DNA of 64,000 bases from JAVBLY01 sp031553035 (GCA_031553035.1 JAVBLY010000006.1:310001-374000), one strand, 5' to 3'; shown: positions 34,117-44,229, numbered from the stretch's first letter. Program-made: numbers and translations. Notes: a model not told the origin generated them from the sequence alone.

Positions 34117-34509
34117 ATGACTAATAGTACAATAATAATAACCAAATCTGCAATTGCTACGGATGGTGTAATATATTTACAAAATATATTACTAGAATCT
34201 AATGGTTTTGATTGAGTTGCTGTTGCAATGTTTATAAAATATTATGCAATCAAAATAGTCCTATTTGAGAAAGTTCACGAGATTTGTATATTAACCAAGG
34301 ACGATTTATCCTTTCTCGCCCCATATTTTGATAGATTTGAACTTACTGAAAAAAGTGAGGTTAGGCGTATCTTGATAGAAAATAAATTTGCTGATGAAAA
34401 TGTATTAAGTCAATTTAGTGAAATCCTTTATGTAACAAAATGTATACGGGGTTGTTATGTTTTGAATTGTAATAATGCTGTCATTGTATATAATAGGTCA
34501 TTATTATAG
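34117..34509 (+). pseudogene. unrecognised small gene interrupted by an in-frame TGA
   Basis: An ATG at 34117 with a CGGAGA site opens a frame of 32 codons (MTNSTIIITKSAIATDGVIY...) that meets TGA at 34213-34215. The same frame continues without another stop to 34509: VAVAMFIKYYAIKIVLFEKV...DDLSFLAPYFDRFELTEKSEVRRIL...CYVLNCNNAVIVYNRSLL. The downstream part has no ribosome site of its own, so a single 130-codon gene broken by a nonsense codon (possibly from TGG) is the simplest reading. I do not recognise the family. TGA is an ordinary stop elsewhere in the window (for example addA), so code reassignment is not indicated. Confidence 0.5.
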
Positions 34510-34560
34510 AATATTGATGAAAATTCAGTAAAATCAGAAGTCTTGATGATTGGAGATAAT

Positions 34561-35535
34561 TTGAGTATATTAGTTACAGGCGGCGCAGGCTATATCGGCT
34601 CACATGGCGTGAAAGTGTTAAAGGGATCCGGAGAAAGCATAATAATTCTGGATGATTTGTCAAGTGGGCACCTTGGGGCAACACAAGGGTGTAAATTCTA
34701 TATGGGCGATATAGGTGATGTCGGTTTGCTTGAAAAGATTTTTAAAGAAAATGATGTGTATGGGGTCATTCATTTTGCCGCAAAAAAAAGTGTAGAAGAA
34801 TCGGTTTCCGATCCGGAAAAATACTACGATAATAATGTCGTGAAGACAAAAATACTTGTAGACACTATGCTCCGCAATAGTATAAATAAAATGGTTTTTT
34901 CTTCAACTGCGGCAGTTTATGGTGAGCCGGACAAAGATGTTGTAAGTGAAGATGATATAACTGAGCCAATTAACCCTTACGGCGAAACCAAATTGATCAC
35001 AGAAAAAATGCTTGAGGATTATGACAACGCGTATGGACTTAAATTCTGTTCTCTTCGGTATTTTAATGCAGCAGGAGCGGATCCGGAGGGTGAATTGGGT
35101 TTTGCAGACGGTAAAGAAAAAAACGTCGTGCCATTATTGATCAGAACAGCAATTGACAGCAAAAAAGGATTTACTGTATTTGGGGACAACTATGATACAA
35201 GGGATGGTACATGCATAAGAGATTACATTCATGTCATGGATCTAGCGACCGCTCATCTTAAAGCGCTAAAATACCTTGAGGATAAAGATAGCTCACAAAT
35301 AATCAATCTTGGGAGCAATAATGGACATACAGTACTGGAACTTATCAAAGCTACAGAAGATGTAACCGGCAAAAAGCTTGATTACAAAATAGGAAAAAGA
35401 AGAGCAGGGGATCCGGCAGCTCTAATAGCAAGCAATAAAAAAGCAAAAGAGCTGCTTAATTGGGATCTTGAGTTCAGTGATATCAAAAGCATTTTAAAAG
35501 ATTCTTATAGTTGGGAAATGGACAAAAAATACTAA
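34561..35535 (+). CDS. galE: UDP-glucose 4-epimerase
   Basis: Interconverts UDP-glucose and UDP-galactose (or the N-acetyl forms) for surface polymers. The start is taken as TTG 34561, with GGAG five bases upstream, giving the family-typical MSILVTGGAGYIGSHGVKVL; an ATG at 34546 is upstream of that site. The SDR NAD-binding loop GGAGYIGSH, catalytic serine in VFSSTAAVYGEP, YxxxK in NPYGETKLITEKML, RYFNAAGADPEGELG and GTCIRDYIHVMDLATAHL are present. Length 324 is normal. It opens the same-strand polysaccharide locus and is followed by glmS after 24 bases. Confidence 0.93.
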   Translation: MSILVTGGAGYIGSHGVKVLKGSGESIIILDDLSSGHLGATQGCKFYMGDIGDVGLLEKIFKENDVYGVIHFAAKKSVEESVSDPEKYYDNNVVKTKILVDTMLRNSINKMVFSSTAAVYGEPDKDVVSEDDITEPINPYGETKLITEKMLEDYDNAYGLKFCSLRYFNAAGADPEGELGFADGKEKNVVPLLIRTAIDSKKGFTVFGDNYDTRDGTCIRDYIHVMDLATAHLKALKYLEDKDSSQIINLGSNNGHTVLELIKATEDVTGKKLDYKIGKRRAGDPAALIASNKKAKELLNWDLEFSDIKSILKDSYSWEMDKKY

Positions 35536-35559
35536 GGAAAGAAAGAACGAGGGGGAATT

Positions 35560-37389
35560 ATGTGTGGAATAGTAGGATACATTGGGGCAGATAACGCGGA
35601 AAATATCGTTATCGAAGGACTGAAAAGTTTGGAATACAGGGGATATGATTCTGCCGGGATAGCAGTTAACCAAAACAATCGAATAAAAGTCGAAAAGTCT
35701 GTTGGTGAGATTAAGAATCTGGAAACAAAACTCCTGGGTCTTGACATGAACTCCAGTATTGCCATAGGGCATACCAGATGGGCTACTCATGGTGTTCCTT
35801 CTGAAGAAAATGCTCATCCTCATGTCAGTGCGGAGAACAAGATCGCGGTTGTTCATAATGGAATTATCGAAAACTATATGGAGCTTCGAGATGAGCTGCA
35901 GGAAAAATATGATATCGATTTTTATTCACAAACGGATACTGAAGTAGTAGCAAAGCTGATAGAAATATGCTACAGAGGAGATCTTTATGCAGCTGTAAAT
36001 GAAGCTGTTGAAAAACTGGAAGGTGCGTATGCATTTTGCGCCATTGCAGCTGATGAACCTGATAAAATAGTCGCTGTAAGAAAAGATGCGCCGCTAATTG
36101 CCGGAATCGGTAAGAACTGTAATTTCCTAGCATCAGATATTCCTGCAATTTTAAAGCATACCAGGGATACCTATTTAATTGATAATGGTGAGACAGTTGT
36201 TATTACAAAAAATAATATCTCAATTTTTGATGAAAAAGGCAATATGGTAGATAAAGAGATATTTCATGTCACATGGGATTCCGAGTCTGCTGAAAAAGGC
36301 GGATATGAGCATTTCATGCTTAAGGAGATATTCGAGCAACCACAAGGCGTTGCTGAAACTTTAAACCGAAGACTGGATGATAATGGAAACATCAAGTTAG
36401 ATGGCATAGAATTATCCCGACAAGACATGGAAAAATTTAAAAAAGTTTATATAATTGCCTGCGGCACCGCTTATCATGCGGGTATATATGGCAAGTACGC
36501 CATCGAAAAATTTGCGAAGATACCTGTTGAAGTAGATCTGGCTTCGGAATTTCGTTATAATGATCCGATTGTTGATGAAGATACGCTAGTTATATGCATA
36601 AGCCAGTCAGGTGAGACCCTTGATACCTTAGCTGCGTTAAGGGAAGCTAAGTCAAAGGGTGCGAGGATATTGTCTGTAGTGAATGTAGTAGGCAGCTCAG
36701 TGGCGAGAGAGTCTGACGATGTTTTTTACACATGGGCAGGGCCGGAAATAGCAGTTGCTTCTACAAAGGCTTTTACCACTCAGCTTGTTTGTATGTACCT
36801 GATAGGGTTATATATCGGAAAACTGACCGGTAGAATAACCGAGGACAAATATAAAATGATCATCGAAGAATTAAAATCCGTTCCCGAAAAGATCGAGCTT
36901 ATCCTTGACGACGAAAAAAAAATCGAGGATATTGCAAGGCAAGTATTCCAGAATGAAAGCATGTTCTTTATCGGCCGGGGACTGGATGTTGGAATATCAT
37001 ATGAAGCATCACTTAAGCTTAAAGAGATCTCTTATATAGATTCATTTGCAATAGCGGCAGGTGAGCTTAAGCACGGCACTATCGCTCTTGTAAATGATAA
37101 TACTCTGTTTTTTGCGTTAGCGACACAGAGCAAACTTTATGATAAAATGGTTTCGAATATACAAGAAGTGAAAGCAAGAGGCGCTTACGTTATCAGCATA
37201 ACCAAAGAAGATAACGAAGATATCTCTAAGGTCGATGACGAGCGCTTCTTTATACCAAGTTGTGCTGATGAAGTAGCACCATTATTATCAGTCGTGCCTC
37301 TTCAAATATTGGCTTATCACGTAGCAAAATTTAGAGGGGAGAATATAGACAAACCGAAAAATCTGGCTAAATCAGTGACAGTTGAGTAG
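35560..37389 (+). CDS. glmS: glutamine--fructose-6-phosphate aminotransferase (isomerising)
   Basis: Makes glucosamine 6-phosphate, the entry to UDP-GlcNAc and so to peptidoglycan and wall polymers. The 609-residue protein has the processed N-terminal cysteine MCGIVGYIG, the glutaminase segments SLEYRGYDSAGIA, GHTRWATHG and HNGIIENY, then two SIS domains with IIACGTAYHAG, CISQSGETLDT and FIGRGLDV...EASLKLKEISYI, and the C-terminal LAKSVTVE. GAGGGGG precedes the ATG. The gap to galE is only 24 bases, too short for a glmS ribozyme. Its place in the locus suggests dedicated amino-sugar supply, though it may also be the only housekeeping copy. Confidence 0.97.
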   Translation: MCGIVGYIGADNAENIVIEGLKSLEYRGYDSAGIAVNQNNRIKVEKSVGEIKNLETKLLGLDMNSSIAIGHTRWATHGVPSEENAHPHVSAENKIAVVHNGIIENYMELRDELQEKYDIDFYSQTDTEVVAKLIEICYRGDLYAAVNEAVEKLEGAYAFCAIAADEPDKIVAVRKDAPLIAGIGKNCNFLASDIPAILKHTRDTYLIDNGETVVITKNNISIFDEKGNMVDKEIFHVTWDSESAEKGGYEHFMLKEIFEQPQGVAETLNRRLDDNGNIKLDGIELSRQDMEKFKKVYIIACGTAYHAGIYGKYAIEKFAKIPVEVDLASEFRYNDPIVDEDTLVICISQSGETLDTLAALREAKSKGARILSVVNVVGSSVARESDDVFYTWAGPEIAVASTKAFTTQLVCMYLIGLYIGKLTGRITEDKYKMIIEELKSVPEKIELILDDEKKIEDIARQVFQNESMFFIGRGLDVGISYEASLKLKEISYIDSFAIAAGELKHGTIALVNDNTLFFALATQSKLYDKMVSNIQEVKARGAYVISITKEDNEDISKVDDERFFIPSCADEVAPLLSVVPLQILAYHVAKFRGENIDKPKNLAKSVTVE

Positions 37390-37413
37390 TGCAGGAAGGT
37401 ATTACCGCACCAT

Positions 37414-39063
37414 ATGAGTGATAAAAGCGCGTTCAAAAAAGAATTAAGAGGGTTAACTAATTTTGCCGTAAATGTTTTTCCGATCTTCTTCAGCACAAAG
37501 GAGAATATCGGTTTTTTCTCGTTATTTGGGTACAGAATAGAGAATGATTTAGCAGGTAGGCAATTTAACAAAGAACTAAGAATTGAAGATGATCGATATG
37601 AAATAAAAACTCTACTAAAAAAAGGCCTCAGGGTTTTTAAATCAAAAAGTTATTCATACTATGCCAACTTCCACATAATAAAAATCAAAAAAAATGCTGT
37701 GAAAGGTTATCGGATCCAAAATCCGATTTTTCTTAATTACTCTAATGATGGCACTGAAATAGAGATGCCGGTTGCATACAATGCAATATATCTGAATAAA
37801 GGTTTTGGTCATAGCAGTCGTGCTTTCAAAACCGACACTGATCTGGTCTACTACTTCAGACAGACAAAAGAAAATGCGATGGCATTAACGGTCAGAGAGA
37901 AAAACATAACTGATTTATTAGGCAAAAGATTCCTCATTTTTCTCGCGTGGGTTTGTTCGCCGTTTTTCAAACACAAAAAGTATATTCTTTTGTATGAAAA
38001 GGAAGCAAAAAAATATGAGGAAAGTGCATCGAACCTCTTTGAACTAATGATCGATGAGGGGTATAAACAGGTTTTTTATGTATTGTCTGAGAATAGTCCA
38101 CATATAAAGCATATCAAACAAACATATAGAGAAAAAATCTTATGGTCCCATACATTCAGGCATTATTTATACTATTTTGCTGCTAATGCATACGTGGGCA
38201 GCGAATCTGTGAGTCATGCTCTCGAACTTAGGACAAAGAGCAGTTTTGTAATCAGGAGAATGCTTCGAAAAAGATTCCGGTATATTTTTCTGCAGCATGG
38301 TGTTATGTATATGGTTTCTCTGGATTCTAATTTTCGGTCATTTTTTAAAAAGGGATCGGAGATGCCCGACGGCTCTAAGATCATTGTCTCTTCTCATAAA
38401 GAAGCCGATCATTTTGTTGAATTAGGCGGATTCGAATATGACGATCTGTATTTGACAGGTCTTCCTGCATTCGATCGGATAACAAAAAAAACTGATGCTG
38501 ATAATATCACGCTGATGATAACCTGGCGTCCATGGGACTATAACACGATGCTATCGAGCTTCAAGTCATCAAGCTATTATAAATTTGTAAAAAAGATATA
38601 TGATAATATAGATAAAAAATATCACGGGAAAATAAATATTTTGCCGCACCCGCTTGTTTATGACAATTTTTCCAAAACAGATCTTGGCAAATACATTATC
38701 AAGGACAGAACATACGATGAGGTGCTGGAAGAAACAGATCTTTTAATTACCGATTATTCATCCATAGCATACTCGGCATTTTACAGGGGATCGAAAGTTG
38801 TATTTTGCTGGGAAGAACTTGATATTTGTATGGATTATTATGATGGCCATTTAATGCTGAATCAAGCTAATGTATTTGGCGATATATGTTATGATGTCAG
38901 CAATATAAATGAAGTGCTTGACTTGAACTATTTACATCCACAAAAGGATCAACATATTACTAATTTCAGAGAAATAGTTGAATTTCATGATAAGAAAAAT
39001 ACAGAAAGAGTTCTCGATATGATGATACAGGATGGATTTGTCGGAAAGAAAGGGAATTCATAA
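37414..39063 (+). CDS. CDP-glycerol:polyol glycerophosphotransferase family protein
   Basis: The 549-residue protein has an N-terminal beta-rich region (about 1-170) and a C-terminal TagF/TarL-type transferase domain (PF04464). Domain hallmarks: LLYEKEAKKYEESASNLFELMIDEGY, YVGSESVSHALELR, the catalytic YIFLQHGVMYMVSLD, DLYLTGLPAFDRI, ITWRPWD, NILPHPLVYDNF and LLITDYSSIAYSAFYRGSKVVF. Such enzymes add glycerol phosphate (or ribitol phosphate) from a CDP-activated donor to growing teichoic-acid chains at the inner membrane face. It is a close paralogue of the gene at 40687-42300, with the same N-terminal plan. Donor and acceptor cannot be deduced. Confidence 0.85.
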   Translation: MSDKSAFKKELRGLTNFAVNVFPIFFSTKENIGFFSLFGYRIENDLAGRQFNKELRIEDDRYEIKTLLKKGLRVFKSKSYSYYANFHIIKIKKNAVKGYRIQNPIFLNYSNDGTEIEMPVAYNAIYLNKGFGHSSRAFKTDTDLVYYFRQTKENAMALTVREKNITDLLGKRFLIFLAWVCSPFFKHKKYILLYEKEAKKYEESASNLFELMIDEGYKQVFYVLSENSPHIKHIKQTYREKILWSHTFRHYLYYFAANAYVGSESVSHALELRTKSSFVIRRMLRKRFRYIFLQHGVMYMVSLDSNFRSFFKKGSEMPDGSKIIVSSHKEADHFVELGGFEYDDLYLTGLPAFDRITKKTDADNITLMITWRPWDYNTMLSSFKSSSYYKFVKKIYDNIDKKYHGKINILPHPLVYDNFSKTDLGKYIIKDRTYDEVLEETDLLITDYSSIAYSAFYRGSKVVFCWEELDICMDYYDGHLMLNQANVFGDICYDVSNINEVLDLNYLHPQKDQHITNFREIVEFHDKKNTERVLDMMIQDGFVGKKGNS

Positions 39064-39065
39064 AT

Positions 39066-40694
39066 ATGGAAGTAAACAAAAAAATCATGAATCGAATAGA
39101 TGTTCTGTCTATTGATTATATACACGGAACATTATATCTTGGATTTGCCGTCAGTGGGCAGGAAAGCAATACAGACAGCAGCAATGTCTATATAATTACT
39201 AATGATCATGAAGAGAAACTGAATTTTAAAGAAGACAAATCCGGGCAGCTGATTTGCAGCATAAAGGTCTTTGATGCTGATCAAGACAAAGAGATTCGAG
39301 TAATAGATAAGAATTCAAATGATTCACATAATGTAAAAATGATTTTTGGAAGACCGGAAGCCAGACTCAGCAGCAGATATAAAAGTTATTATTGGCGAAT
39401 TAAGAACAGAATGATTGTGTATTCTCCTTCAAGCAGGGTATTGAAGGTCAGCAAAACCAAGAGAGGTGTTATCTTAAAAAGAGAAATCCGGATCATACAG
39501 AACTTATTCAAAATGGAAGGCCGTACAAAACGCAAATTTTTACTAATGGGATTCAGATTGTTGTATTGGCTTACAAAGCCTTATTATTCCCGCAAAAAGA
39601 TTTGGATATACTTCGACAAAATATATAAAGGTGGAGATAACGGTGAATATCAATTCTTGTATGGGCTTAATCAAAATGATGATATAAAACATTATTATGT
39701 GCTTAATGAGAACTCTCACGACTATAAACGTCTTAAACAACATAAAAAACATTTATTGCAGCCCAAAAGCCTGAAATTGAGGCTCCTTGTTTTGCACGCA
39801 ACTCAAATATTTGAAACTCATTCTAATGTATACAGATACCTGACTTTTGAAAAAAATGCCAGGAAATTTTATTCGAACTTATTTAATGCTAATATAGCAA
39901 TCATTTTCCATGGTCTAATAATTCCTTACTTACCCGGGGCCGTGGGCAGGATGCGCGATAATTCTAAACTTGTTTGCTGTGCCTCGAATTTCGAGAAGGA
40001 TAACTTAATGCTGCCCGAATATAATTATGATGAGGACATGGTAAAGGTATTGGGTGCGCCACGATTCGATGGATTAAAAAGTGATCCAAAGAAAAAGATC
40101 TTGATTTCCCCGACGTGGAGAAGAGAGCTTGTTTCAAGTAAATTAATAGCGGAGAAAAAGGGCAGAGGGTATTATACAGATTTTAAAAATTCGGATTACT
40201 GTAGGATATATACGTCACTAATCAACAATGAGAAGCTCAATCAATTAGCAGTTGACAAGGGTTATGAAATATTATTTTTACTTCATCCTGCATTGGCCAA
40301 ACAAAAAAAGGATTTTAAATCAGAAAGAAATGCAAAGATATTGAGAGGCGATAGAGATGTCAACTATGAGAAATTATTAACTGAGTCAGATATAATGATA
40401 ACCGACTATTCGGGAATACAGTTTGATTTCTCATATATGAAAAAACCAGTGCTGTACTATCATCCGGAAGCATTGCCGCCTCATTATCAGGATGGACAAT
40501 ATTCATATGAAGAAAATGGATTTGGTCCTATCTTTATGGGTGAAGAACAGTTGGTTGACGGTATAATAGACAGTATAAATAAAAACTGTGAAGTAGAGGA
40601 TTTTTATATTAAACGTATCGAGGATTTTTATACATTTACGGATCTAAATAATTGCAAGAGGATATATGAGGAAGTAACAGAAATAAATGGTTGA
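39066..40694 (+). CDS. CDP-glycerol glycerophosphotransferase family protein
   Basis: A 542-residue protein with a beta-rich N-terminus of about 100 residues (IDVLSIDYIHGTLYLGFAVSG), a basic segment (IKNRMIVYSPSSRVLKVSKTKRG), and a PF04464 transferase domain: KIWIYFDKIYKGGDNGEYQF, QIFETHSNVYRYL, the catalytic IIFHGLIIPYLPG, ISPTWRREL, LLHPALAKQKKD, and IMITDYSGIQFDFSYMKKPVLYY ending HPEALPPHYQDGQYSYEENG. The HPEALPPH.. tail resembles the primary teichoic transferases that work on lipid-linked disaccharide, but this is weak evidence. It is two bases from the preceding gene and overlaps the next by 8. Confidence 0.83.
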   Translation: MEVNKKIMNRIDVLSIDYIHGTLYLGFAVSGQESNTDSSNVYIITNDHEEKLNFKEDKSGQLICSIKVFDADQDKEIRVIDKNSNDSHNVKMIFGRPEARLSSRYKSYYWRIKNRMIVYSPSSRVLKVSKTKRGVILKREIRIIQNLFKMEGRTKRKFLLMGFRLLYWLTKPYYSRKKIWIYFDKIYKGGDNGEYQFLYGLNQNDDIKHYYVLNENSHDYKRLKQHKKHLLQPKSLKLRLLVLHATQIFETHSNVYRYLTFEKNARKFYSNLFNANIAIIFHGLIIPYLPGAVGRMRDNSKLVCCASNFEKDNLMLPEYNYDEDMVKVLGAPRFDGLKSDPKKKILISPTWRRELVSSKLIAEKKGRGYYTDFKNSDYCRIYTSLINNEKLNQLAVDKGYEILFLLHPALAKQKKDFKSERNAKILRGDRDVNYEKLLTESDIMITDYSGIQFDFSYMKKPVLYYHPEALPPHYQDGQYSYEENGFGPIFMGEEQLVDGIIDSINKNCEVEDFYIKRIEDFYTFTDLNNCKRIYEEVTEING

Positions 40695-42300
40695 TAACGA
40701 AATAAATGAAATAAAATTGCTATTGGCTAACCTGTTTCCTATATTCTTCAAATATAAAAATGGGATAGGGCTGTTTTCGCTGTGCCTGATCAAAACGAAT
40801 ATAAAGGGGTTCAATGCTCATAAGATTGTACTCCAGGCTGGTGAAGTCCGGGGAAATTGCTCCTTCTGGCTAAAGAAAGGGATTCCACTAGTCAAGGGAT
40901 TCAGACTAAACTTTTACAGAATAAAGTTTGATCTGGACAGTTTTACCGGCTCCGCTATCCAAAACAGGTTGAGGCTCATGTATAACGTGAACGGAGAATT
41001 AATCGATCCAAGTGTTCGATATAACATAATGAATCACAAAAACAGTAAGTTCAAAATAAGATGTGTTTCAAAAAAACAAGCAACGGGAGAATCAATTTTT
41101 TTCAGACAGTCCATAAAGAATACTCTATATATCGTGGTAAGAAAAGAGCTGCGATCCGATGATCTCACGGAAAGAATTAAAATATTATTTGCATTCATCT
41201 TTTCTAAATTAACTCCTTCAAAGAAGCTTGTAATACTATACGAAAAAGAATCTGAAAGATATGAGGAAAGCGCTTCGGTATTGTTCGAGAAGTTGATTGA
41301 TGACAATCATGAAAATGTGTATTTTATTCTCAATACTAATTATGAATTCTATGAGCAAATAGAAGATAAATATAAGGAATATATAATACCAAAAGGTTCA
41401 TTCAAACATTATTTCAATTATTTCAAATGCAAAACATTTATGGGGACTGAAGCTTTGATGCATGCAGTGGATCTTCGGATAGCAAATAGATTTGCTGTAC
41501 AAAAGCTGCAGAAAAAGGATTTGAACTATGTTTTCCTGCAACATGGGGTAATGTACATGGTTTCTCTGGATACCGGTGATAGAGATGGATTCAGAAAGAG
41601 AGACTTTTATAACAAGCACAAAGTCGTTGTCTCTTCCAAATTAGAGGCCAAACATTTTGTCGATTATGCCGGGTTTGATTATTCCGACCTTTATATAACT
41701 GGTCTTCCTAAATACGACAGAAATGTACGCAATGATAATGCCGACAAAATTGTTATTATGCCAACATGGCGAAAATGGGAGGTCAATCAGGCAAGAGCAG
41801 ACTTTACAAAGACAAAATACTATGAACTTTTGATGGAAATAATCGATTCTATTCCTGATGAATTAGAATCAAAAATAGTAGTAATGCCTCACCCGTTGAT
41901 GGCAGATGCTTTGAAAGGCAAGGACTCACATCTAAGCAAATACTTCCCTAGAGACAGCAAATACGATGATGTTCTGAAAAACACATCTATCCTCATTACA
42001 GATTATTCATCTATAGCGTACGATGCCTTTTATCGAGGCGCCAATGTTATATTTTATTGGTCTCAGAAGGAATATAGCCTTTCTTATTTCAGAGACGGAG
42101 CTTATCTGATGATAGATGAGAATAACATATTCGGTGATATATGCAATAACAAAACCGAACTCATGCATTCAGTATCTGAGAACTATTCTAAAGCGCATAA
42201 AGAAGAATATAATAAGCATTACAAAGAAATCGTTGAGTTCCATGACAATAAGAATACCGAACGACTTGAAATGTGCCTGAAAAGGGATGGGTTGATATAG
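40687..42300 (+). CDS. CDP-glycerol:polyol glycerophosphotransferase family protein (paralogue)
   Basis: A 537-residue paralogue of the product of 37414-39063, with the same order: N-terminal beta-rich region starting LLANLFPIFFKYKNGIGLFSL, then VILYEKESERYEESASVLFEKLI, FMGTEALMHAVDLR, YVFLQHGVMYMVSLD, DLYITGLPKYDRN, IMPTWRKWE, VVMPHPLMADAL and ILITDYSSIAYDAFYRGANVIF. Each segment differs from its paralogue mainly by conservative changes, which points to an old duplication followed by possible division of labour (for instance linker versus chain extension). The start ATG lies inside the end of the preceding gene. Confidence 0.83.
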   Translation: MVDNEINEIKLLLANLFPIFFKYKNGIGLFSLCLIKTNIKGFNAHKIVLQAGEVRGNCSFWLKKGIPLVKGFRLNFYRIKFDLDSFTGSAIQNRLRLMYNVNGELIDPSVRYNIMNHKNSKFKIRCVSKKQATGESIFFRQSIKNTLYIVVRKELRSDDLTERIKILFAFIFSKLTPSKKLVILYEKESERYEESASVLFEKLIDDNHENVYFILNTNYEFYEQIEDKYKEYIIPKGSFKHYFNYFKCKTFMGTEALMHAVDLRIANRFAVQKLQKKDLNYVFLQHGVMYMVSLDTGDRDGFRKRDFYNKHKVVVSSKLEAKHFVDYAGFDYSDLYITGLPKYDRNVRNDNADKIVIMPTWRKWEVNQARADFTKTKYYELLMEIIDSIPDELESKIVVMPHPLMADALKGKDSHLSKYFPRDSKYDDVLKNTSILITDYSSIAYDAFYRGANVIFYWSQKEYSLSYFRDGAYLMIDENNIFGDICNNKTELMHSVSENYSKAHKEEYNKHYKEIVEFHDNKNTERLEMCLKRDGLI

Positions 42301-42308
42301 GAATTATT

Positions 42309-43445
42309 ATGAGCCTACTTATTAAAATATTCATATCACATCTTCGGATCATATATTGGATGCTAAAAAAGAAGAAGACCCAAAAAAAGGTTACATTCAT
42401 GAGTTGGCAATCAGATGAAACGCCACTGGACTTCAGCTTGATAATTGATGGATTGAGAAATGATCACAATAATGACCAGTGTGAAATTGTCGTGTTATGC
42501 AAGAAAAAAAAGAGTGGTTTAGTCGGTAATATCAAATATGTTTTTCATATGTACAAACAGATGTATAACATAGCAACTTCAAAAGTAGTGGTTTTGGATT
42601 CATATGTCCCTGTCATATCAATTCTCCATCATAAAAATGATCTCGAGGTACTTCAGCTATGGCATGCTTTAGGTGCAATAAAAAAGTTTGGGCACCAGGC
42701 AGTAGGAAGTGAGGACGGACGGTCCGATAATTATGCGAAATGGTTTAAAATGCATAACAACTATTCAAAGATCATTTCATCTTCAAGCGCTACCACCGAG
42801 ATATTCAGTGATGCTTTTGGGTACGATAATGAAGATTTCATCGAATGTGGACTTCCAAGAATAGATCATCTCCTTGATAATTCAGAGACATTAAAAAAAT
42901 CGATTTTGAATGAGTATAAAAAATTGAACAATGGCAAAAAAAATATTTTGTATGCACCGACTTTCAGGCGCTCGGGAAATTACAATATCATGACTTTAAT
43001 TGACGCAATAGACTTAAACCAATATAATCTTATAGTAGTATGCCATCCGCTTGCTGAAGTTGATATTTCAAATGAAAAAGTGTTATATGGCAAGCCCGGG
43101 ACGGCTATGGATTTTTTATGCATGACTGACTATTTGATAACAGACTATTCGGCAATAGCTTTAGAAGCAGCTGTGCTCGATATAAAGACATTATATTATT
43201 TATATGACTATGATACATATATAAACAGCAACGGCCTCAATATCGATTCTCTCAAGGAAATGCCTGAGATATCAAGTAAAGATATCAAAGATATAGTAGA
43301 CTTGATTGATGATGATAATTACAACAAGGAAATAATAAATGTGTTTAAGGCAAAATATTTGCCGGAACAATTGGGAATGTCGACTGAGACGATAGTTAAT
43401 AAAATAGAAACATGGTTACATCAGATGGAAAAAGGCGATAAGTAA
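42309..43445 (+). CDS. TagB-like CDP-glycerol glycerophosphotransferase
   Basis: The start at 42309 has AGGA six bases upstream. The 378-residue protein begins with a hydrophobic/amphipathic helix (MSLLIKIFISHLRIIYWMLKKKK) of the kind used for membrane association, then KVTFMSWQSDETPLDFSLI and the transferase domain with VLQLWHALGAIKKFGHQ, ILYAPTFRRSG, IVVCHPLAEV and YLITDYSAIALEAAVLDIKTLYYLYDYDTYI. The short length and the WHALGAxKKFG motif are features of TagB-type primases that add the first glycerol phosphate. Its stop shares a base with the start of the ABC permease gene. Confidence 0.85.
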   Translation: MSLLIKIFISHLRIIYWMLKKKKTQKKVTFMSWQSDETPLDFSLIIDGLRNDHNNDQCEIVVLCKKKKSGLVGNIKYVFHMYKQMYNIATSKVVVLDSYVPVISILHHKNDLEVLQLWHALGAIKKFGHQAVGSEDGRSDNYAKWFKMHNNYSKIISSSSATTEIFSDAFGYDNEDFIECGLPRIDHLLDNSETLKKSILNEYKKLNNGKKNILYAPTFRRSGNYNIMTLIDAIDLNQYNLIVVCHPLAEVDISNEKVLYGKPGTAMDFLCMTDYLITDYSAIALEAAVLDIKTLYYLYDYDTYINSNGLNIDSLKEMPEISSKDIKDIVDLIDDDNYNKEIINVFKAKYLPEQLGMSTETIVNKIETWLHQMEKGDK

Positions 43446-44227
43446 TGAAAAGATTTTTTGGAGATATTAAGAAATATTTTGGATATATGATGTATGCAAC
43501 CAAGTCCGACTTAAAGTCGGAGGTGGCTACATCTCATTTGAACTGGATGTGGTGGATTTTGGATCCTATACTATTTATGTTCATATATGGATTTGTTGTA
43601 CAGATAGTGTTTAAGACAAGAGAAGAGTCCTTTGCAGTATTTATACTGATAGGACTGACTGTTTGGACATTTTTCAATAAGGGCATTAAAATGAGCGTCC
43701 GAATAGTACAGCGAAATAAAAATACGATATCAAAGGTGTACATTCCGAAGTTTATACTAATTCTTGTCAAGATGTTTAATGCTACATTTAAATTCTTCAT
43801 TTCAAGTGCTCTGATTGTGATAGTTATGGCAATTATTCATGTCCCATATACGCCACTTTTATTCAATTATTTTCCGATTCTAATAGTATTATTTGTTTTT
43901 GTGTTCGGTTGTACAACAATTCTATGCCATTTTGGGGTATTTGTCCCCGACATTGGTAATGTACTGAACGCAGCACTTAGAATGTTATTTTATTTGTCGG
44001 GAGTTTTCTTCTCCGTGCTTGAAAGAGTTCCGTCTCCTTATGGAGAAATACTTGGGTATGCCAACCCAATAGCTTATCTAATGAATGAATTCAGAAATAT
44101 AACGATTTATCAACAAATGCCAAATTATGCGCTACTCGGTATTTGGCTTGCTGTCGGCATAGTGCTCTCAATAATCGGGATTTCGATGATTTATAAATAC
44201 GAAAACAGTTACGTGAAGGTGTTATAG
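43445..44227 (+). CDS. teichoic-acid/polysaccharide ABC transporter permease (TagG-like)
   Basis: A 260-residue integral membrane protein with six hydrophobic segments (for example WWILDPILFMFIYGFVVQIVF, FAVFILIGLTVWTFFNKGI, FFISSALIVIVMAII, LIVLFVFVFGC, LRMLFYLSGVFFSV and the C-terminal GIWLAVGIVLSIIGISMIY). The motif KNTISKVYIPKFILIL and the NPIAYLMNEFRNITIYQ segment before the last helix are typical of ABC-2 exporters of the TagG/Wzm type, which move completed lipid-linked polymer across the membrane. It pairs with the ATPase gene two bases downstream. Confidence 0.9.
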   Translation: MKRFFGDIKKYFGYMMYATKSDLKSEVATSHLNWMWWILDPILFMFIYGFVVQIVFKTREESFAVFILIGLTVWTFFNKGIKMSVRIVQRNKNTISKVYIPKFILILVKMFNATFKFFISSALIVIVMAIIHVPYTPLLFNYFPILIVLFVFVFGCTTILCHFGVFVPDIGNVLNAALRMLFYLSGVFFSVLERVPSPYGEILGYANPIAYLMNEFRNITIYQQMPNYALLGIWLAVGIVLSIIGISMIYKYENSYVKVL

Positions 44228-44229
44228 AG

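Noticed and set aside
34213..34215. TGA read as tryptophan or selenocysteine
   Set aside because: TGA ends several normal genes here and no SECIS-like hairpin follows closely; a nonsense mutation is simpler.
35536..35559. glmS ribozyme
   Set aside because: The gap between galE and glmS is only 24 bases, far too short for the ribozyme, and no part of its core is visible upstream.
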